From an uncultured Microbacterium sp. (GTDB lineage Bacteria; Actinomycetota; Actinomycetes; Actinomycetales; Microbacteriaceae), in the NCBI RefSeq assembly GCF_947488465.1, contig NZ_CANKZA010000005.1, positions 1 through 64,000 of the forward strand: a stretch of 64,000 nucleotides of DNA, given 5' to 3'. The notes beneath the pieces are model-generated. The model made no database searches and was not told where the DNA came from. It saw only the letters and a list, made by a program, of their open reading frames with translations. Both the position numbers and the translations under genes were made by a program. Shown one piece after another: positions 8,325-19,121 of this stretch. Position 1 is the first letter of the stretch, and the number at the start of each line of letters is the position of its first letter.

Positions 8325-9323
8325 ATGGCTCTGTTCTCCCGTCGCCCGAAGAAGGATGCCGCCGCAACCGAGGTCGCGCCGGCCGAGCCGGTCGAGGTCG
8401 CACCGGCACCTGTCGCCGCTGACCTGCCGGACTCGGTTCCGGACGAGTACGTCCCCGAAGTCGGGATCTCGGTGTCGACGTTCGGTCAGCCGACGCCGGT
8501 GAAGCGCCGGCCGGCGGCCGCCGAAGCACCGACTCCGACCGAGACGATTCCGGGACTCGTGGACAACGTGGTGCTCAAGGCCGCGCTCGATGCGCTGCCC
8601 GACAAGCCCGAGAACCTCGACGTCATGAACGTGATGCGCCAGGCGATGCAGGGGCACCTGTACGTCCGCGTGCGCGGCGATGCCCGCAGTCTGCTTGCCG
8701 CCGGGGAACAGCTCACCCTCGCGGTGTCGACGATCGGGGAGAACCGGTTCCTTCTCGCGTTCAGCGGAGGCGCGGCGCTGCAGGCCAGCATCCGCGCCGA
8801 TGGCGACTCGGCCACGTCGGCGATCAGCCAGCCGGCCGTGAACATTCTGCGAAACGCCGTGGCCGGCCCCTATGCCGGCATGATCCTCGACCACGCCGTG
8901 ACCGGTTCGCGGATCGTGCTGCCGACACCTCTTATCCAGAAGGCACTGGACGAAGCCGACCCCGAGCTCACGCTCAAGTCTCTCCTGAGCGCACCGCGGC
9001 ATGAACTGACGGTCCTCGACGTGGTCGATGCGCTCACGCGTGTGAAGCTCTGGGTCGCGGGTGGCAACTCGGACGACGGCGCCCGACTCGGCCTCGCCGA
9101 GTCGCGCACGACCGACGGTCAGCGCCGGCTCGAAGTCTTCTCACACCCGCTCGAGGTGCTCGCGATGCGTCGCGGCGATCGGCCGCTGCCGCTGACGGGC
9201 GCACAGCTGGGCAAGGCGCTCACGGCGGATGTCGGCCTGACGGGCATCGTGGTCGACCCGGGCGGTCCATGGATCGCGCTGGACCGCGAGCAGCTCGCAC
9301 CCGTGCTCACCCTCGCCGACTGA
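8325..9323 (+). CDS. SseB-like domain protein
   Basis: A 332-residue soluble protein. A low-complexity Ala/Pro/Glu-rich N-terminal stretch (about 1-75) is followed by two segments with the strand pattern of SseB N-terminal domains, the first around LYVRVRGDARSLLAAGEQLTL. SseB-type domains are widespread in actinobacteria and have no settled function there. TAGGCT at 8313-8318 ends six bases before the ATG, so the mRNA is probably leaderless. It follows pcrA closely (19 bases), yet has this promoter of its own. Confidence 0.6.
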   Translation: MALFSRRPKKDAAATEVAPAEPVEVAPAPVAADLPDSVPDEYVPEVGISVSTFGQPTPVKRRPAAAEAPTPTETIPGLVDNVVLKAALDALPDKPENLDVMNVMRQAMQGHLYVRVRGDARSLLAAGEQLTLAVSTIGENRFLLAFSGGAALQASIRADGDSATSAISQPAVNILRNAVAGPYAGMILDHAVTGSRIVLPTPLIQKALDEADPELTLKSLLSAPRHELTVLDVVDALTRVKLWVAGGNSDDGARLGLAESRTTDGQRRLEVFSHPLEVLAMRRGDRPLPLTGAQLGKALTADVGLTGIVVDPGGPWIALDREQLAPVLTLAD

Positions 9324-9376
9324 CCGCGTCGGTCCGAGGCCTATCGCGGTTGCGCGGCGGCGCCTAGGGTCGGGGC

Positions 9377-10387
9377 ATGGCTTCGGAACGTGTGTCCCTG
9401 CAGGTCGGTGACCGCGACGTGTCGCTGTCGAGCCCGAACCGAGTGATCTGGCCCGCGCTCGGGATCACGAAGCGGGAGCTCGCCGAGTACACGATCGCCG
9501 TCGCGGAGCCGTTCCTGCGGGCGAACGGGCATCGACCGGTGTCACTCGAGCGATTCCCCGACTCGGTCGACGGCGAAGCGTTCTTCTCGAAGAACCCACC
9601 GCGCGGAGCTCCGGACTATGTGCATGAGGTGATGTGCACCTACAACAGCGGTCGGAAGCATCCGCAGGTCGTCCTCGATGAGGCCGCGGCGATCGTCTGG
9701 GCCGTGCAGATGAACGCGGTCGTCTTCCATCCGTGGGCATCGCTGGCGGACGACACGGACAATCCGGTGGAACTGCGCATCGACCTCGACCCGCAACCCG
9801 GGACGGATTTCGCCGATGCCGCGGCCGTCGCGCCGGCCCTGCGTGAGGTGCTCCGCGAAGCGGGCCTCGAGCCGTGGCTGAAGACGAGCGGAAACCGCGG
9901 CATCCACGTGTTCTGCCCGATCGAGCCGACGCATGAGTTCCTCGATGTGCGTCACGCCGTCATCGCCGCGGGGCGGGAGCTCGAGCGTCGCCTGCCCGAC
10001 AAGGTCACCACCGCCTGGTGGAAGGAAGAGCGGGGCGAACGCATCTTCATCGACTTCAATCAGGCGAACCGTGATCGCACGATGGCCGGCGCCTACAGCC
10101 CTCGCGCGTTGCCGATCGCGACGGTCGCCACACCCATCACCTGGGACGAGCTGGATGCCGGTGTCGACCCCGCCGTTTTCACCGTGCGGACGGTACCCGA
10201 GCGCCTGGCCGAGATCGGCGACCCATGGCGGGATCTGCAGGAGGCCCCCGGCCGCATCGACACGCTCCTGGCGTGGTGGCAGCGCGACGTCGACGCAGGG
10301 CTCGGGGAGCTGCCGTTCCCGCCGGAGTTCCCGAAGATGCCCGGTGAGCCGCCGCGCGTGCAGCCGAGCCGCGCGAAGAAGACCTGA
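9377..10387 (+). CDS. LigD-type non-homologous end-joining polymerase (stand-alone)
   Basis: A 336-residue archaeo-eukaryotic primase-family protein equivalent to the polymerase domain of LigD, which fills in ends during non-homologous end joining. Seen: the catalytic pair DLD at 136-138 in RIDLDPQPG, KTSGNRGIH at 169-177, and the third acidic residue at about 226 in FIDFNQANRDR. No ligase or nuclease domain is fused; a separate ATP-dependent ligase lies at 13094-14137, and no Ku gene is in the window. TAGGGT at 9365-9370 ends six bases before the ATG. The gene abuts the convergent AI-2E permease gene with no spacing. Confidence 0.92.
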   Translation: MASERVSLQVGDRDVSLSSPNRVIWPALGITKRELAEYTIAVAEPFLRANGHRPVSLERFPDSVDGEAFFSKNPPRGAPDYVHEVMCTYNSGRKHPQVVLDEAAAIVWAVQMNAVVFHPWASLADDTDNPVELRIDLDPQPGTDFADAAAVAPALREVLREAGLEPWLKTSGNRGIHVFCPIEPTHEFLDVRHAVIAAGRELERRLPDKVTTAWWKEERGERIFIDFNQANRDRTMAGAYSPRALPIATVATPITWDELDAGVDPAVFTVRTVPERLAEIGDPWRDLQEAPGRIDTLLAWWQRDVDAGLGELPFPPEFPKMPGEPPRVQPSRAKKT

Positions 10388-11554
10388 TCAGTCCTGCAGT
10401 GCAGGGTCGCCCGCATGCTTCGGGCGCGCCCACCGGGCGGGCATGTTCGGCCCGTCCCACACCTGCACGATGCCCCAGGCGACCGCGGTGATCGGCACCG
10501 CGAGGATCGCCCCGACGATGCCGCCGACGACCGCGCCGACGGTCAAGGCGACCAGAACGACGAAGGCGTGCAACTTCATCGAGCGCCCCATGAGGAACGG
10601 TTGGAGGAAGTTGCCCTCGAGCTGGTTGACGAGGACGACGACGCCGACCACGAGGAGCGCGACGACCCATCCGTTGGCGACGAGGGCGACGAGCGCCGCG
10701 AGAATGCCGGCGACGGTCGCACCGACGATCGGGATGAACGCGAGGATGAACACGAGTGCCGCAAGCGGCAGGGCGAGCGGCACCTGCAGGATGAGGAGTC
10801 CGATGAGGATGCCGATCGCATCGACGGCGGCGACGGCGGCCGTCCCGCGGATGTAGGACCCGAGGGTCGAGACCGTCTTATCGCCGATTCGGCGTGCACG
10901 CTCGTACTCCGCGCCGCGGAAGGGGCGCAGGAGGAAGGCCCACATCTGCGGGCCGTCCTTCAGGAAGAAGAAGAGCACCGTGACGAGAAGAATGAAACCG
11001 GTCACGAAGTTGGCGACCGCGCCGACGCCGGCCAGCGCACCCGAACCGAACTGCGCGCTCGTGACGAAGTCGGTGAGGGCACCCATCCACTCGTCCAACT
11101 GGGCGGGAGAGGGCGCGAAAGGCAGGGTGTTGACCCACGCCACGACATCCTGGAAGCCCTGTTGAGCCTGCGTGGCCAGATCGTCCCACTGGTTCTGCAC
11201 GGCCCAGACGATGAGCCAGCCGACGCCGCCGAGGAGCGCCACAATGGCGAGGAGCGTCACGAGCGTCGCGACGATCGACGGGACGCCGTGCCCCCGCATC
11301 CATCGCATGACCGGCGCGAAGGCCGACGCCAGGATCAGGGCGAGGACGAGGGGGATCGTGACGACCGTGATCAGCTGGATGCCGAAGATCACCGCACCGG
11401 CAACCGTTACCACGAGGATCAGCTGCAGGCAGCGGATCGCGAGCGAGCCGAAACCGTCGGCCCACAACCGCCCGAGCGCCCGATCCTGCCGTGCGTCGAC
11501 GGTCAGATGTCCCGTCACGGGGAGAGGAGACGAGTCACGCCGGAAGATTCCCAT
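10388..11554 (-). CDS. AI-2E family transporter (PF01594-type permease)
   Basis: A 388-residue polytopic membrane protein with about eight hydrophobic helices and the family's long periplasmic loop between helices 3 and 4 (about residues 115-160). Helices in the C-terminal half include LVFILAFIPIVGATVAGILA and the conserved region around NQLEGNFLQPFLMGRS. Members have been linked to autoinducer-2 export or to Na+/H+ exchange; the substrate cannot be read from sequence. The stop codon abuts the stop of the convergent LigD-type polymerase gene. Confidence 0.88.
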   Translation of the reverse strand: MGIFRRDSSPLPVTGHLTVDARQDRALGRLWADGFGSLAIRCLQLILVVTVAGAVIFGIQLITVVTIPLVLALILASAFAPVMRWMRGHGVPSIVATLVTLLAIVALLGGVGWLIVWAVQNQWDDLATQAQQGFQDVVAWVNTLPFAPSPAQLDEWMGALTDFVTSAQFGSGALAGVGAVANFVTGFILLVTVLFFFLKDGPQMWAFLLRPFRGAEYERARRIGDKTVSTLGSYIRGTAAVAAVDAIGILIGLLILQVPLALPLAALVFILAFIPIVGATVAGILAALVALVANGWVVALLVVGVVVLVNQLEGNFLQPFLMGRSMKLHAFVVLVALTVGAVVGGIVGAILAVPITAVAWGIVQVWDGPNMPARWARPKHAGDPALQD

Positions 11555-11608
11555 GCGATGACGCTAACCGACGTGCGGGTTTTCGTCGCATGGCTTGACA
11601 AGGGTCAC

Positions 11609-12910
11609 TCAGGGCCGGGGTCGAGACCACTCGCGTTCGGTCAGCACCCGCGCGACGGTCAACCCGATCGCGAGCGCGACGACGACGAACACCGCCGTGA
11701 ACCCGTTCTGGATCGCGGCGAGGGTGTCGCCGTCGATGATCCCGGCGATCGATCGGTACGCGGCGGCGCCCGGCACCATGATGAGAACGGCCGGCACGGT
11801 GATCGTCACCCGCGCAGCCCGGAGCCGATCGGACACGAAGAAGGCACCCAGGCCGACGGCCAGGGCTGCCGCGGCGGCGGCCGCCGGTGGCGTGACTCCG
11901 GCATCCACGAGGGACAGACGCCCGACGTTCGCGGCGGCGCCGAGCGCGGCGGCGGCGAGTGCGATCGCCCACGGCGTCGAAAAGAGCAGCGCGAAGCCGA
12001 GGACGCCGACGAACCCGGCGAGCAGTCGCATGACCGACAGCACCGGCTCGCCGAACTGCGGGGATGCCGTCTGCGTCACCGTCGTCTGGAAGATGGCGGC
12101 GACGCCCCAGACCGCGGTGCCGGTGGCAAGCAGGATGAGAGCGGCGTAGACGACCCGGGCGATGCCCGCGTTGAGGTCGAGGCGCGCGAGATCGAGCGCT
12201 CCCGTGACGAGCGCGAAACCGGGCACGAGATAGAGCACGGCGCTCGTGAGAGCAGCGTCGTGCTGACCGCCCGGTAGCCCGACCAGGGTGAACACCTGCG
12301 CGACGGCGAGGTAGATCAACAGCGCGGTGACGGCCGACGCGAACACGAGGAGGAACTCGTTCGTGTGGAGACGGTGCACGAGCATCCGCACACCTTGGCC
12401 GGCCGCAGCGGCGACACCGACGGCGACGAACTCCTGCCAGCCGCCGTTGTTCAGGAGGGCAAAGGCCGCGCACGCGAGCGCGGCGGCCAGCACACGCAAC
12501 GCAACAGGATACTGATGTGGCAGGTGCTCGATCGCATCGAGACGTCGTTGCACGTCCCGGTGGGTCATGCCGGGTGTGAGGTCGTTCGTCAGGCGCTTGA
12601 GCTCGGTGATCTTGGTCGCATCGACGCCGGGGCGGCGCACCTCGGCGACTCGCGTGCGGAACATCTGACCACGACTGGCGGTCGCGACGATGTCGGTCAT
12701 CCCGACGCGGCAGTGGAGATCGTCGATGCCGACCGCGTGCGCGGTGCGCTCCATGCTGTCCCGGACCCGCGCCGACGACGCGCCGGCCGAGAGCATGAGA
12801 GCACCGAGGCGCATGACGGCGTCGGTGCGTGCGATGAACTGCACCGGCTCCAGTCGCAGCTCCTCGGTGTGTGTGGGCACCGGATCGGCGTCGCCGGGGA
12901 GGCCTGTCAT
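11609..12910 (-). CDS. ThrE-type threonine/serine exporter family protein (second copy)
   Basis: A 433-residue member of the same family as the gene at 3835-5217. The soluble N-terminal domain (about 1-160) carries LGALMLSAGASSARVRDSME and RVGMTDIVATASRGQMFRT, and the rest has about ten hydrophobic helices. The ATG at 12910 is chosen because the upstream in-frame extension to 13009 has no family similarity and GGATCGAGG precedes 12910. Two copies in one window suggest paralogues with different substrates. Confidence 0.8.
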   Translation of the reverse strand: MTGLPGDADPVPTHTEELRLEPVQFIARTDAVMRLGALMLSAGASSARVRDSMERTAHAVGIDDLHCRVGMTDIVATASRGQMFRTRVAEVRRPGVDATKITELKRLTNDLTPGMTHRDVQRRLDAIEHLPHQYPVALRVLAAALACAAFALLNNGGWQEFVAVGVAAAAGQGVRMLVHRLHTNEFLLVFASAVTALLIYLAVAQVFTLVGLPGGQHDAALTSAVLYLVPGFALVTGALDLARLDLNAGIARVVYAALILLATGTAVWGVAAIFQTTVTQTASPQFGEPVLSVMRLLAGFVGVLGFALLFSTPWAIALAAAALGAAANVGRLSLVDAGVTPPAAAAAAALAVGLGAFFVSDRLRAARVTITVPAVLIMVPGAAAYRSIAGIIDGDTLAAIQNGFTAVFVVVALAIGLTVARVLTEREWSRPRP

Positions 12911-12971
12911 GCCTCGATCCTGGCACCGCTGGAGGGATCTGGCGAACCGCGGTTTTTCACGGCCGCCCCCA

Positions 12972-13000
12972 TTGCCTCGGCCGCGGGGCTCTTGTAATCT
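12972..13000 (+). promoter_or_regulatory. Strong sigma-A-like promoter TTGCCT-N17-TAATCT
   Basis: TTGCCT (12972-12977) and TAATCT (12995-13000) are separated by 17 bases, the best -35/-10 pair I found by eye in the window. It points rightwards into the 3' end of the DNA ligase gene, which is read from the other strand, and sits seven bases before the ATG of a 37-codon frame. Confidence 0.5.
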
Positions 13001-13007
13001 CGGGGTC

Positions 13008-13121
13008 ATGAAGTCGCCTCGACGGGGCTTCCGGGCCCGCAGGGCCGGCCGCCGGTGTCCGGCGCCGCTGCGGGCCCGAACCCGTTTTCGGCGTCAGTCC
13101 AGGACGTCCGCGAGATCGTAG
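13008..13121 (+). CDS. Possible small Arg-rich protein or antisense transcript
   Basis: A 37-codon frame starting seven bases after a well-formed -10 box, so it could be a leaderless gene. Fourteen of 37 residues are Arg. The last 28 bases overlap the 3' end of the ligase gene on the opposite strand. I recognise no family. The promoter may instead drive a non-coding antisense RNA. Confidence 0.25.
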   Translation: MKSPRRGFRARRAGRRCPAPLRARTRFRRQSRTSARS

Positions 13122-14137
13122 GCGGGGACCGTCTCGAGTTGTCCGAACGTGCACGAGCGCGGATCGCGATCGGGACGCCACCGGGTGAACTGCACCGTGT
13201 GGCGGAACCGGTGGCCTTCGAGCTGGTCGTAGCGGACCTCGAGGACGCGCTCTGGGCGCAGCCGCACGAAGGACACCTCCTTCGACGCGGTGAACCGTGA
13301 TCGTTCCGATTCGCCCGTGAGGGCATCGCCGTCGTCGTCGCGGGCGACGAGCGGCGCCAGTTCGTCGATGAGCTCACGCCGGCGCGCGTCGCTGAAGGCG
13401 GCGACGCCGCCGACGCCGTGTAGCTCGCCGTCCGCGCCGTAGAGACCGACGAGCAACGAGCCCACGCCCTGCCCGCTCTTGTGGGTGCGGTACCCGATCG
13501 CCACGACATCTGCCGTGCGCGCGTGCTTGATCTTCAGCATCGTGCGCTTGCCCGGAGCGTAGGGCTGACCGAGCGGCTTTGCGACGACACCGTCGAGCCC
13601 CGCGCCCTCGAACTCGGCGAGCCAACGCGCAGCGAGGGCGGCATCCGTCGTCGTGCGGGTGAGGTGTACGGGATGTGGGACCCCGCCGACCAGGTCTTCG
13701 AGCTCGGCACGGCGCACCGCGAAGGGCTCGGTCTGGAGATCACGCGAGCCGCGGGCGAGCAGGTCGAACGCGATGAACATCGCCGGCGTCTGCTCCGACA
13801 GCAGCGCCACCCGCGAGGCAGCGGGATGGATGCGCGCGGAGAGGGCATCCCACTGCAGATGAGCGGGATCGCCCGCGGCGACGACGATCTCTCCGTCGAG
13901 AAGACAGGGCTCGGGGAGAAGCCGCGCACACGCGTCGACGAGTTCGGGAAAGTAGCGGGTCAGGGGCTTGGCGCCCCGCGAGCCGATGACAACCTCCGTG
14001 CCGTCCCACGAGACGATCGCGCGGAACCCGTCCCATTTCGGTTCGAAGCTCAGTCCGCCGGGGGTCTTCGCGGGGTCGGGGATCCCGGCGACGGCCTTCG
14101 CGAGCATCGGCGTGGGGATCTCGTACATGTCGCCCAT
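13094..14137 (-). CDS. ATP-dependent DNA ligase (LigC/LigD ligase-domain type)
   Basis: A 347-residue ATP-dependent DNA ligase. Motif I is EPKWDGFRA with the adenylated Lys at about 34, followed by LDGEIVV, FIAFDLLA, GLDGVVAKPL and KIKHARTADVVAIGY (motifs III to V), then a C-terminal OB domain ending with EVRYDQLEGHRFRHTVQF. It is a separate ligase, as in LigC proteins, and complements the stand-alone polymerase at 9377-10387. The start at 14137 (MGDMYEIP) is the nearest ATG to the conserved block; 14128 is possible. Confidence 0.92.
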   Translation of the reverse strand: MGDMYEIPTPMLAKAVAGIPDPAKTPGGLSFEPKWDGFRAIVSWDGTEVVIGSRGAKPLTRYFPELVDACARLLPEPCLLDGEIVVAAGDPAHLQWDALSARIHPAASRVALLSEQTPAMFIAFDLLARGSRDLQTEPFAVRRAELEDLVGGVPHPVHLTRTTTDAALAARWLAEFEGAGLDGVVAKPLGQPYAPGKRTMLKIKHARTADVVAIGYRTHKSGQGVGSLLVGLYGADGELHGVGGVAAFSDARRRELIDELAPLVARDDDGDALTGESERSRFTASKEVSFVRLRPERVLEVRYDQLEGHRFRHTVQFTRWRPDRDPRSCTFGQLETVPAYDLADVLD

Positions 14138-14337
14138 CTTCGCGCCCCGCGCAGCCCGGCGCCACGCCTTCGGGGTCGCGTGTGGTCGTGATCCCGCGCG
14201 GGAAGCGGCCACACCCGACCCTGAACCCGGGGGAGGGGGCGTCCCCGTGGAGTCCGACGGCCGCGGTGATACTCAGTGTCAGTTACTATGGAGCGCAGTC
14301 TCATCGCGCACCCGCGCGCAGATCTCCGAGGAGCACC

Positions 14338-16059
14338 ATGGCCGCCGAGTACCAGCCGCCCACCGGCGACTACGCCTTCTTGTTCGGTGAGGCCTTCGGT
14401 GTCGACATCGTCGCGCGCACGACCGGGGGCGACCTCACAGCTGAGGACGCCTTCGATGTGATCGCCGGGGCCGGGGAGTTCGCGGCATCCGTCCTCGCAC
14501 CTCTGGAGACGGTTGGCGACCGCGTGGGCGCGCGACTCGAGGACGGCCAGGTGCGGATGCCGGAGGGTTTCGCCGAGGCATACCGTGCGTTCGTCGAGGC
14601 CGGATGGGTCACCGCCGAAGCGCCGGTCTCGGCCGGCGGCGACGGCCTGCCGGGAGCCGTGCGAGCCGGGCTGGGCGAGATCTGGAACGCCTCCAACGCC
14701 GCCTTCGCCCTGTGCTGGCTGCTGACCGCCGGGCAGATCCACGCCCTCGATGCCGCGGCATCCGACGAGATCCGCGAGATCTACCTCAGCAAGCTCGTCT
14801 CCGGTCAGTGGACGGGGACGATGAATCTGACCGAGCCGGATGCCGGTACCGATCTCGGCGGCATCCGCACGATCGCGACGCCGTGCGGCGACGGGACGTG
14901 GGCCATTCGCGGACAGAAGATCTTCATCACGTGGGGCGACCACGACATCGCCGAGAACATCGTGCACCTGGTGCTCGCGCGCACCCCGGGCGCACCGGAG
15001 GGAGCGAAAGGGCTGTCGCTGTTCGTCGCCCCGCGCCTGCTGGTCGGTGCGGACGGCACTCTCGGTGAACGCAACGCCGTCGAGACGGTCGCCCTGGAGC
15101 ACAAGCTCGGCATCCACGGGAGCCCCACTTGTGTGCTCTCCTACGAAGATGCCACGGGATACCTCGTCGGCGAGGTCGGCGGGGGCCTGGCCGGCATGTT
15201 CGTCATGATGAACTCCGCCCGCATCGGCATGGGTTTCCAGGCGACGGGCATTTCGGATCGGGCGTACCAGCAGGCCGTCGCGTACGCGCAGTCGCGCACA
15301 CAGGGTCGCGTGCTGGGCCGTGGTGTCGGCGCGCCGATCGCCGAGCATCCGGACGTGCGGCGGATGCTGCTGTCGATGTCGAGCCGCATCTTCGCGATGC
15401 GCGCGCTCGGGGTCTACGTCGCCGACCTGTTCGACCGTGCGGAGGTTGATCCGACGTTCCTGCCGCTCGCGGAGTTCTTCGTGCCGATCCTCAAGGGGTG
15501 GGCGACGGAGGATGCTGTGGCTCTCACGAGCGACGCGATCCAGGTGCACGGCGGAATGGGCTTCATCGAGGAGACCGGCGTCGCGCAGCACTACCGCGAC
15601 GCGCGGATCATGCCGATCTACGAGGGCACGACCGCCATCCAGTCCAACGACCTGATCGGCCGGAAGGTCGTCCGCGACGGCGGCGCGACCGCCGAGCGCT
15701 TCTTCGCGCAGATCGACGAGACCACCGCGCTCCTCCGAGGGAGCGACGAGCCCGTGGCCGTACGTGCGGCCGAGCGCCTCGATCGCGCCGTGGCTGCCGC
15801 GCGGCGCGCGACGGGCGACATCATCGGATTCGGCGGCTCGCCCCGCGACGCGCATGCGGTCAGTGTGCCGTACCTCATGCTGCTCGGCACCCTCGCCGGC
15901 GGATGGATGCACGCGCTCGCGGTGTCGGCCGTGCTCGCACATCCGACCCCCGACGCGCAGGATGCCGCGCGCCTGGTCGCCGCGGATTTCTACGGCGCGC
16001 ACCACCTGCCCCGTGTGCACGCCCTGGCCGAGACCGTCGCCTCCGGCGAGACGGTCTGA
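14338..16059 (+). CDS. Acyl-CoA dehydrogenase family protein
   Basis: A 573-residue flavoprotein of the larger acyl-CoA dehydrogenase subgroup, which carries an extra C-terminal domain. Family landmarks are NLTEPDAGTDLG (substrate/FAD loop), KIFITWGDHD, QVHGGMGFIEETGVAQHYRD and YEGTTAIQSNDLIGRK; the Glu in YEGT is at the usual position of the catalytic base. The substrate is probably a fatty acyl-CoA. GAGGAG at 14328-14333 precedes the ATG. The gene converges on a TetR gene, with a family A palindrome between the two. Confidence 0.9.
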   Translation: MAAEYQPPTGDYAFLFGEAFGVDIVARTTGGDLTAEDAFDVIAGAGEFAASVLAPLETVGDRVGARLEDGQVRMPEGFAEAYRAFVEAGWVTAEAPVSAGGDGLPGAVRAGLGEIWNASNAAFALCWLLTAGQIHALDAAASDEIREIYLSKLVSGQWTGTMNLTEPDAGTDLGGIRTIATPCGDGTWAIRGQKIFITWGDHDIAENIVHLVLARTPGAPEGAKGLSLFVAPRLLVGADGTLGERNAVETVALEHKLGIHGSPTCVLSYEDATGYLVGEVGGGLAGMFVMMNSARIGMGFQATGISDRAYQQAVAYAQSRTQGRVLGRGVGAPIAEHPDVRRMLLSMSSRIFAMRALGVYVADLFDRAEVDPTFLPLAEFFVPILKGWATEDAVALTSDAIQVHGGMGFIEETGVAQHYRDARIMPIYEGTTAIQSNDLIGRKVVRDGGATAERFFAQIDETTALLRGSDEPVAVRAAERLDRAVAAARRATGDIIGFGGSPRDAHAVSVPYLMLLGTLAGGWMHALAVSAVLAHPTPDAQDAARLVAADFYGAHHLPRVHALAETVASGETV

Positions 16060-16105
16060 CCCGCCCCGCCCCCGCCCGCCCCCGCCCCCCGCCCCCCCGC
16101 GCCGG

Positions 16106-16178
16106 CCGCGAGACACCGTCGCTGCACCGAGACACGCGCTGCAGCCCGGTGTCTCGGTGCAGGGTGGGTGTCTCGCGG
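16106..16178. repeat. Family A extragenic palindrome, copy 1 (73 bp)
   Basis: Outer arms CCGCGAGACACC (16106-16117) and GGTGTCTCGCGG (16167-16178) are exact complements. Inner arms CTGCACCGAGACAC (16122-16135) and its exact complement (16149-16162) nest within them. The 73-bp length matches the copies at 28285 and 47866. It lies between two convergent genes, where its hairpin could end transcription from both sides. Confidence 0.85.
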
Positions 16179-16202
16179 ACGGAGGGATGCGGCGCGGGCC
16201 GG

Positions 16203-16880
16203 TCAGAACGCGTCGTGCAGGCGGCGGGCGACCTCGGCGGCCGGCATCCGGCGGGGGAAGACCGCCACGACGACGTCGTCGCTGCGCGCATCCTCGCCGT
16301 CAGGGTGTACGCCGAAGCGGTGTAGGAGGCCGTCGTACGCGTCGGTGAGCACCGACTCGGCGACGTCGTCCGTGCCGCGCAGCAACCGACGCAGCACGTG
16401 GTTGTGCACGGCCGTCACCGCGGCCGAGAAGGCGACGGCGTCGATCGGGTCGAGCCCCGGCAACGCCGCCCGTAGGTACTCGTCGAACAGGCGCTCGTAT
16501 TGGAAGACCGTGACGATCTCGCGCTCGCGAAGCGCCGGCACCTGGCGCACGACGGCGTAGCGACGGCGGGCGAGTTCGGGCTCCGCGGCGAAGTGACGGA
16601 AAACCTCGACGGATGCCGCACACGCCGTCGCCCACGGGTTCGTTGTCGCTGTCGCATCGGCGTCGGCCAGGAACGTCCGCAGTTGCGCGAGCAAGACGTC
16701 GTGGTCGCTGAAGACGACGTCATCCTTGCCCCCGAACTGGCGAAAGAACGTCGACCGTGACACCCCCGCCGCCTGCGCGATCTGCTCGACCGATGTCGCC
16801 TCGAATCCCTGGGCGGCGAACAGGTCGAGGGCGGCGGCAACGACGGTGTTGCGGGCGGTGGTCGGAGCGGGCTCACTCAT
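16203..16880 (-). CDS. TetR/AcrR family transcriptional regulator
   Basis: A 225-residue TetR-type repressor. The N-terminal helix-turn-helix reads VEQIAQAAGVSRSTFFRQF (about 31-49) and is followed by KDDVVF, the usual start of helix 4; the remaining 170 residues form the variable ligand-binding part. It converges on the acyl-CoA dehydrogenase gene and diverges from sucC, so either could be its target. No obvious operator pair is visible beyond the palindrome described for sucC. Confidence 0.88.
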   Translation of the reverse strand: MSEPAPTTARNTVVAAALDLFAAQGFEATSVEQIAQAAGVSRSTFFRQFGGKDDVVFSDHDVLLAQLRTFLADADATATTNPWATACAASVEVFRHFAAEPELARRRYAVVRQVPALREREIVTVFQYERLFDEYLRAALPGLDPIDAVAFSAAVTAVHNHVLRRLLRGTDDVAESVLTDAYDGLLHRFGVHPDGEDARSDDVVVAVFPRRMPAAEVARRLHDAF

Positions 16881-16957
16881 GGGGGAGAGCCTAACGCGCG
16901 TGCCAGGCTCGGCATCTCAGGGCGGGCACGGGCATTCAGGTTCGCGTACTAGGCTGA

Positions 16958-18196
<1,239 letters not shown>

Positions 18197-18210
18197 GGGG
18201 AATCAGGAAC

Positions 18211-19113
18211 ATGTCTATCTACCTCAACAAGGACTCGAAGGTCATCGTCCAGGGCATCACCGGCGGCGAGGGCACCAAGCACACGGCGCTCATGCTCAAG
18301 GCCGGCACCCAGGTCGTCGGTGGCGTCAACGCCCGCAAGGCCGGCACGACGGTCGCGCACACGGACAAGGACGGCAACGCGATTGACCTGCCCGTCTTCG
18401 CATCGGTGGCCGAGGCGATCGCCGCAACCGGCGCCGACGTGTCGATCGCGTTCGTGCCGCCCGCGTTCACGAAGGACGCGATGATCGAAGCCATCGACAC
18501 CGAGATCCCGCTGCTCGTCGTCATCACCGAGGGCGTGCCCGTCGGCGACACCGCCGAGGCCTGGGCGTACGCGCAGAGCAAGGGCAACAAGACCCGCATC
18601 ATCGGTCCGAACTGCCCCGGCATCATCACGCCCGGTGAGGCGCTGGTCGGTATCACGCCCGCCAACATCACCGGCAAGGGCCCGGTCGGCCTCGTGTCGA
18701 AGTCGGGCACCCTGACCTACCAGATGATGTTCGAGCTGCGTGATCTGGGCTTCTCCACCGCGATCGGTATCGGCGGTGACCCCGTCATCGGAACGACGCA
18801 CATCGACGCGCTCGCGGCATTCGAGGCCGACCCCGAGACGAAGGCGATCGTCATGATCGGCGAGATCGGCGGCGACGCCGAAGAGCGTGCGGCGGACTAC
18901 ATCAAGGCCCACGTGACGAAGCCGGTCGTCGGCTACGTCGCCGGCTTCACCGCCCCCGAGGGCAAGACCATGGGCCACGCCGGCGCGATCGTCTCGGGCT
19001 CCGCGGGCACGGCACAGGCGAAGAAGGAGGCCCTCGAGGCCGCCGGCGTCAAGGTCGGCAAGACGCCGTCCGAGACCGCTGCGCTCCTGCGCGAGGTCGT
19101 CGCGGCGCTGTAA
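18211..19113 (+). CDS. sucD: Succinate-CoA ligase (ADP/GDP-forming), alpha subunit
   Basis: A 300-residue alpha subunit with an N-terminal CoA-binding Rossmann domain ([18 protein letters not shown]) and the active-site His that is phosphorylated during catalysis in [19 protein letters not shown] precedes the ATG. The gene is followed by a strong hairpin terminator, so sucCD form a two-gene unit. Confidence 0.96.
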   Translation: MSIYLNKDSKVIVQGITGGEGTKHTALMLKAGTQVVGGVNARKAGTTVAHTDKDGNAIDLPVFASVAEAIAATGADVSIAFVPPAFTKDAMIEAIDTEIPLLVVITEGVPVGDTAEAWAYAQSKGNKTRIIGPNCPGIITPGEALVGITPANITGKGPVGLVSKSGTLTYQMMFELRDLGFSTAIGIGGDPVIGTTHIDALAAFEADPETKAIVMIGEIGGDAEERAADYIKAHVTKPVVGYVAGFTAPEGKTMGHAGAIVSGSAGTAQAKKEALEAAGVKVGKTPSETAALLREVVAAL

Positions 19114-19121
19114 GCCGCACC

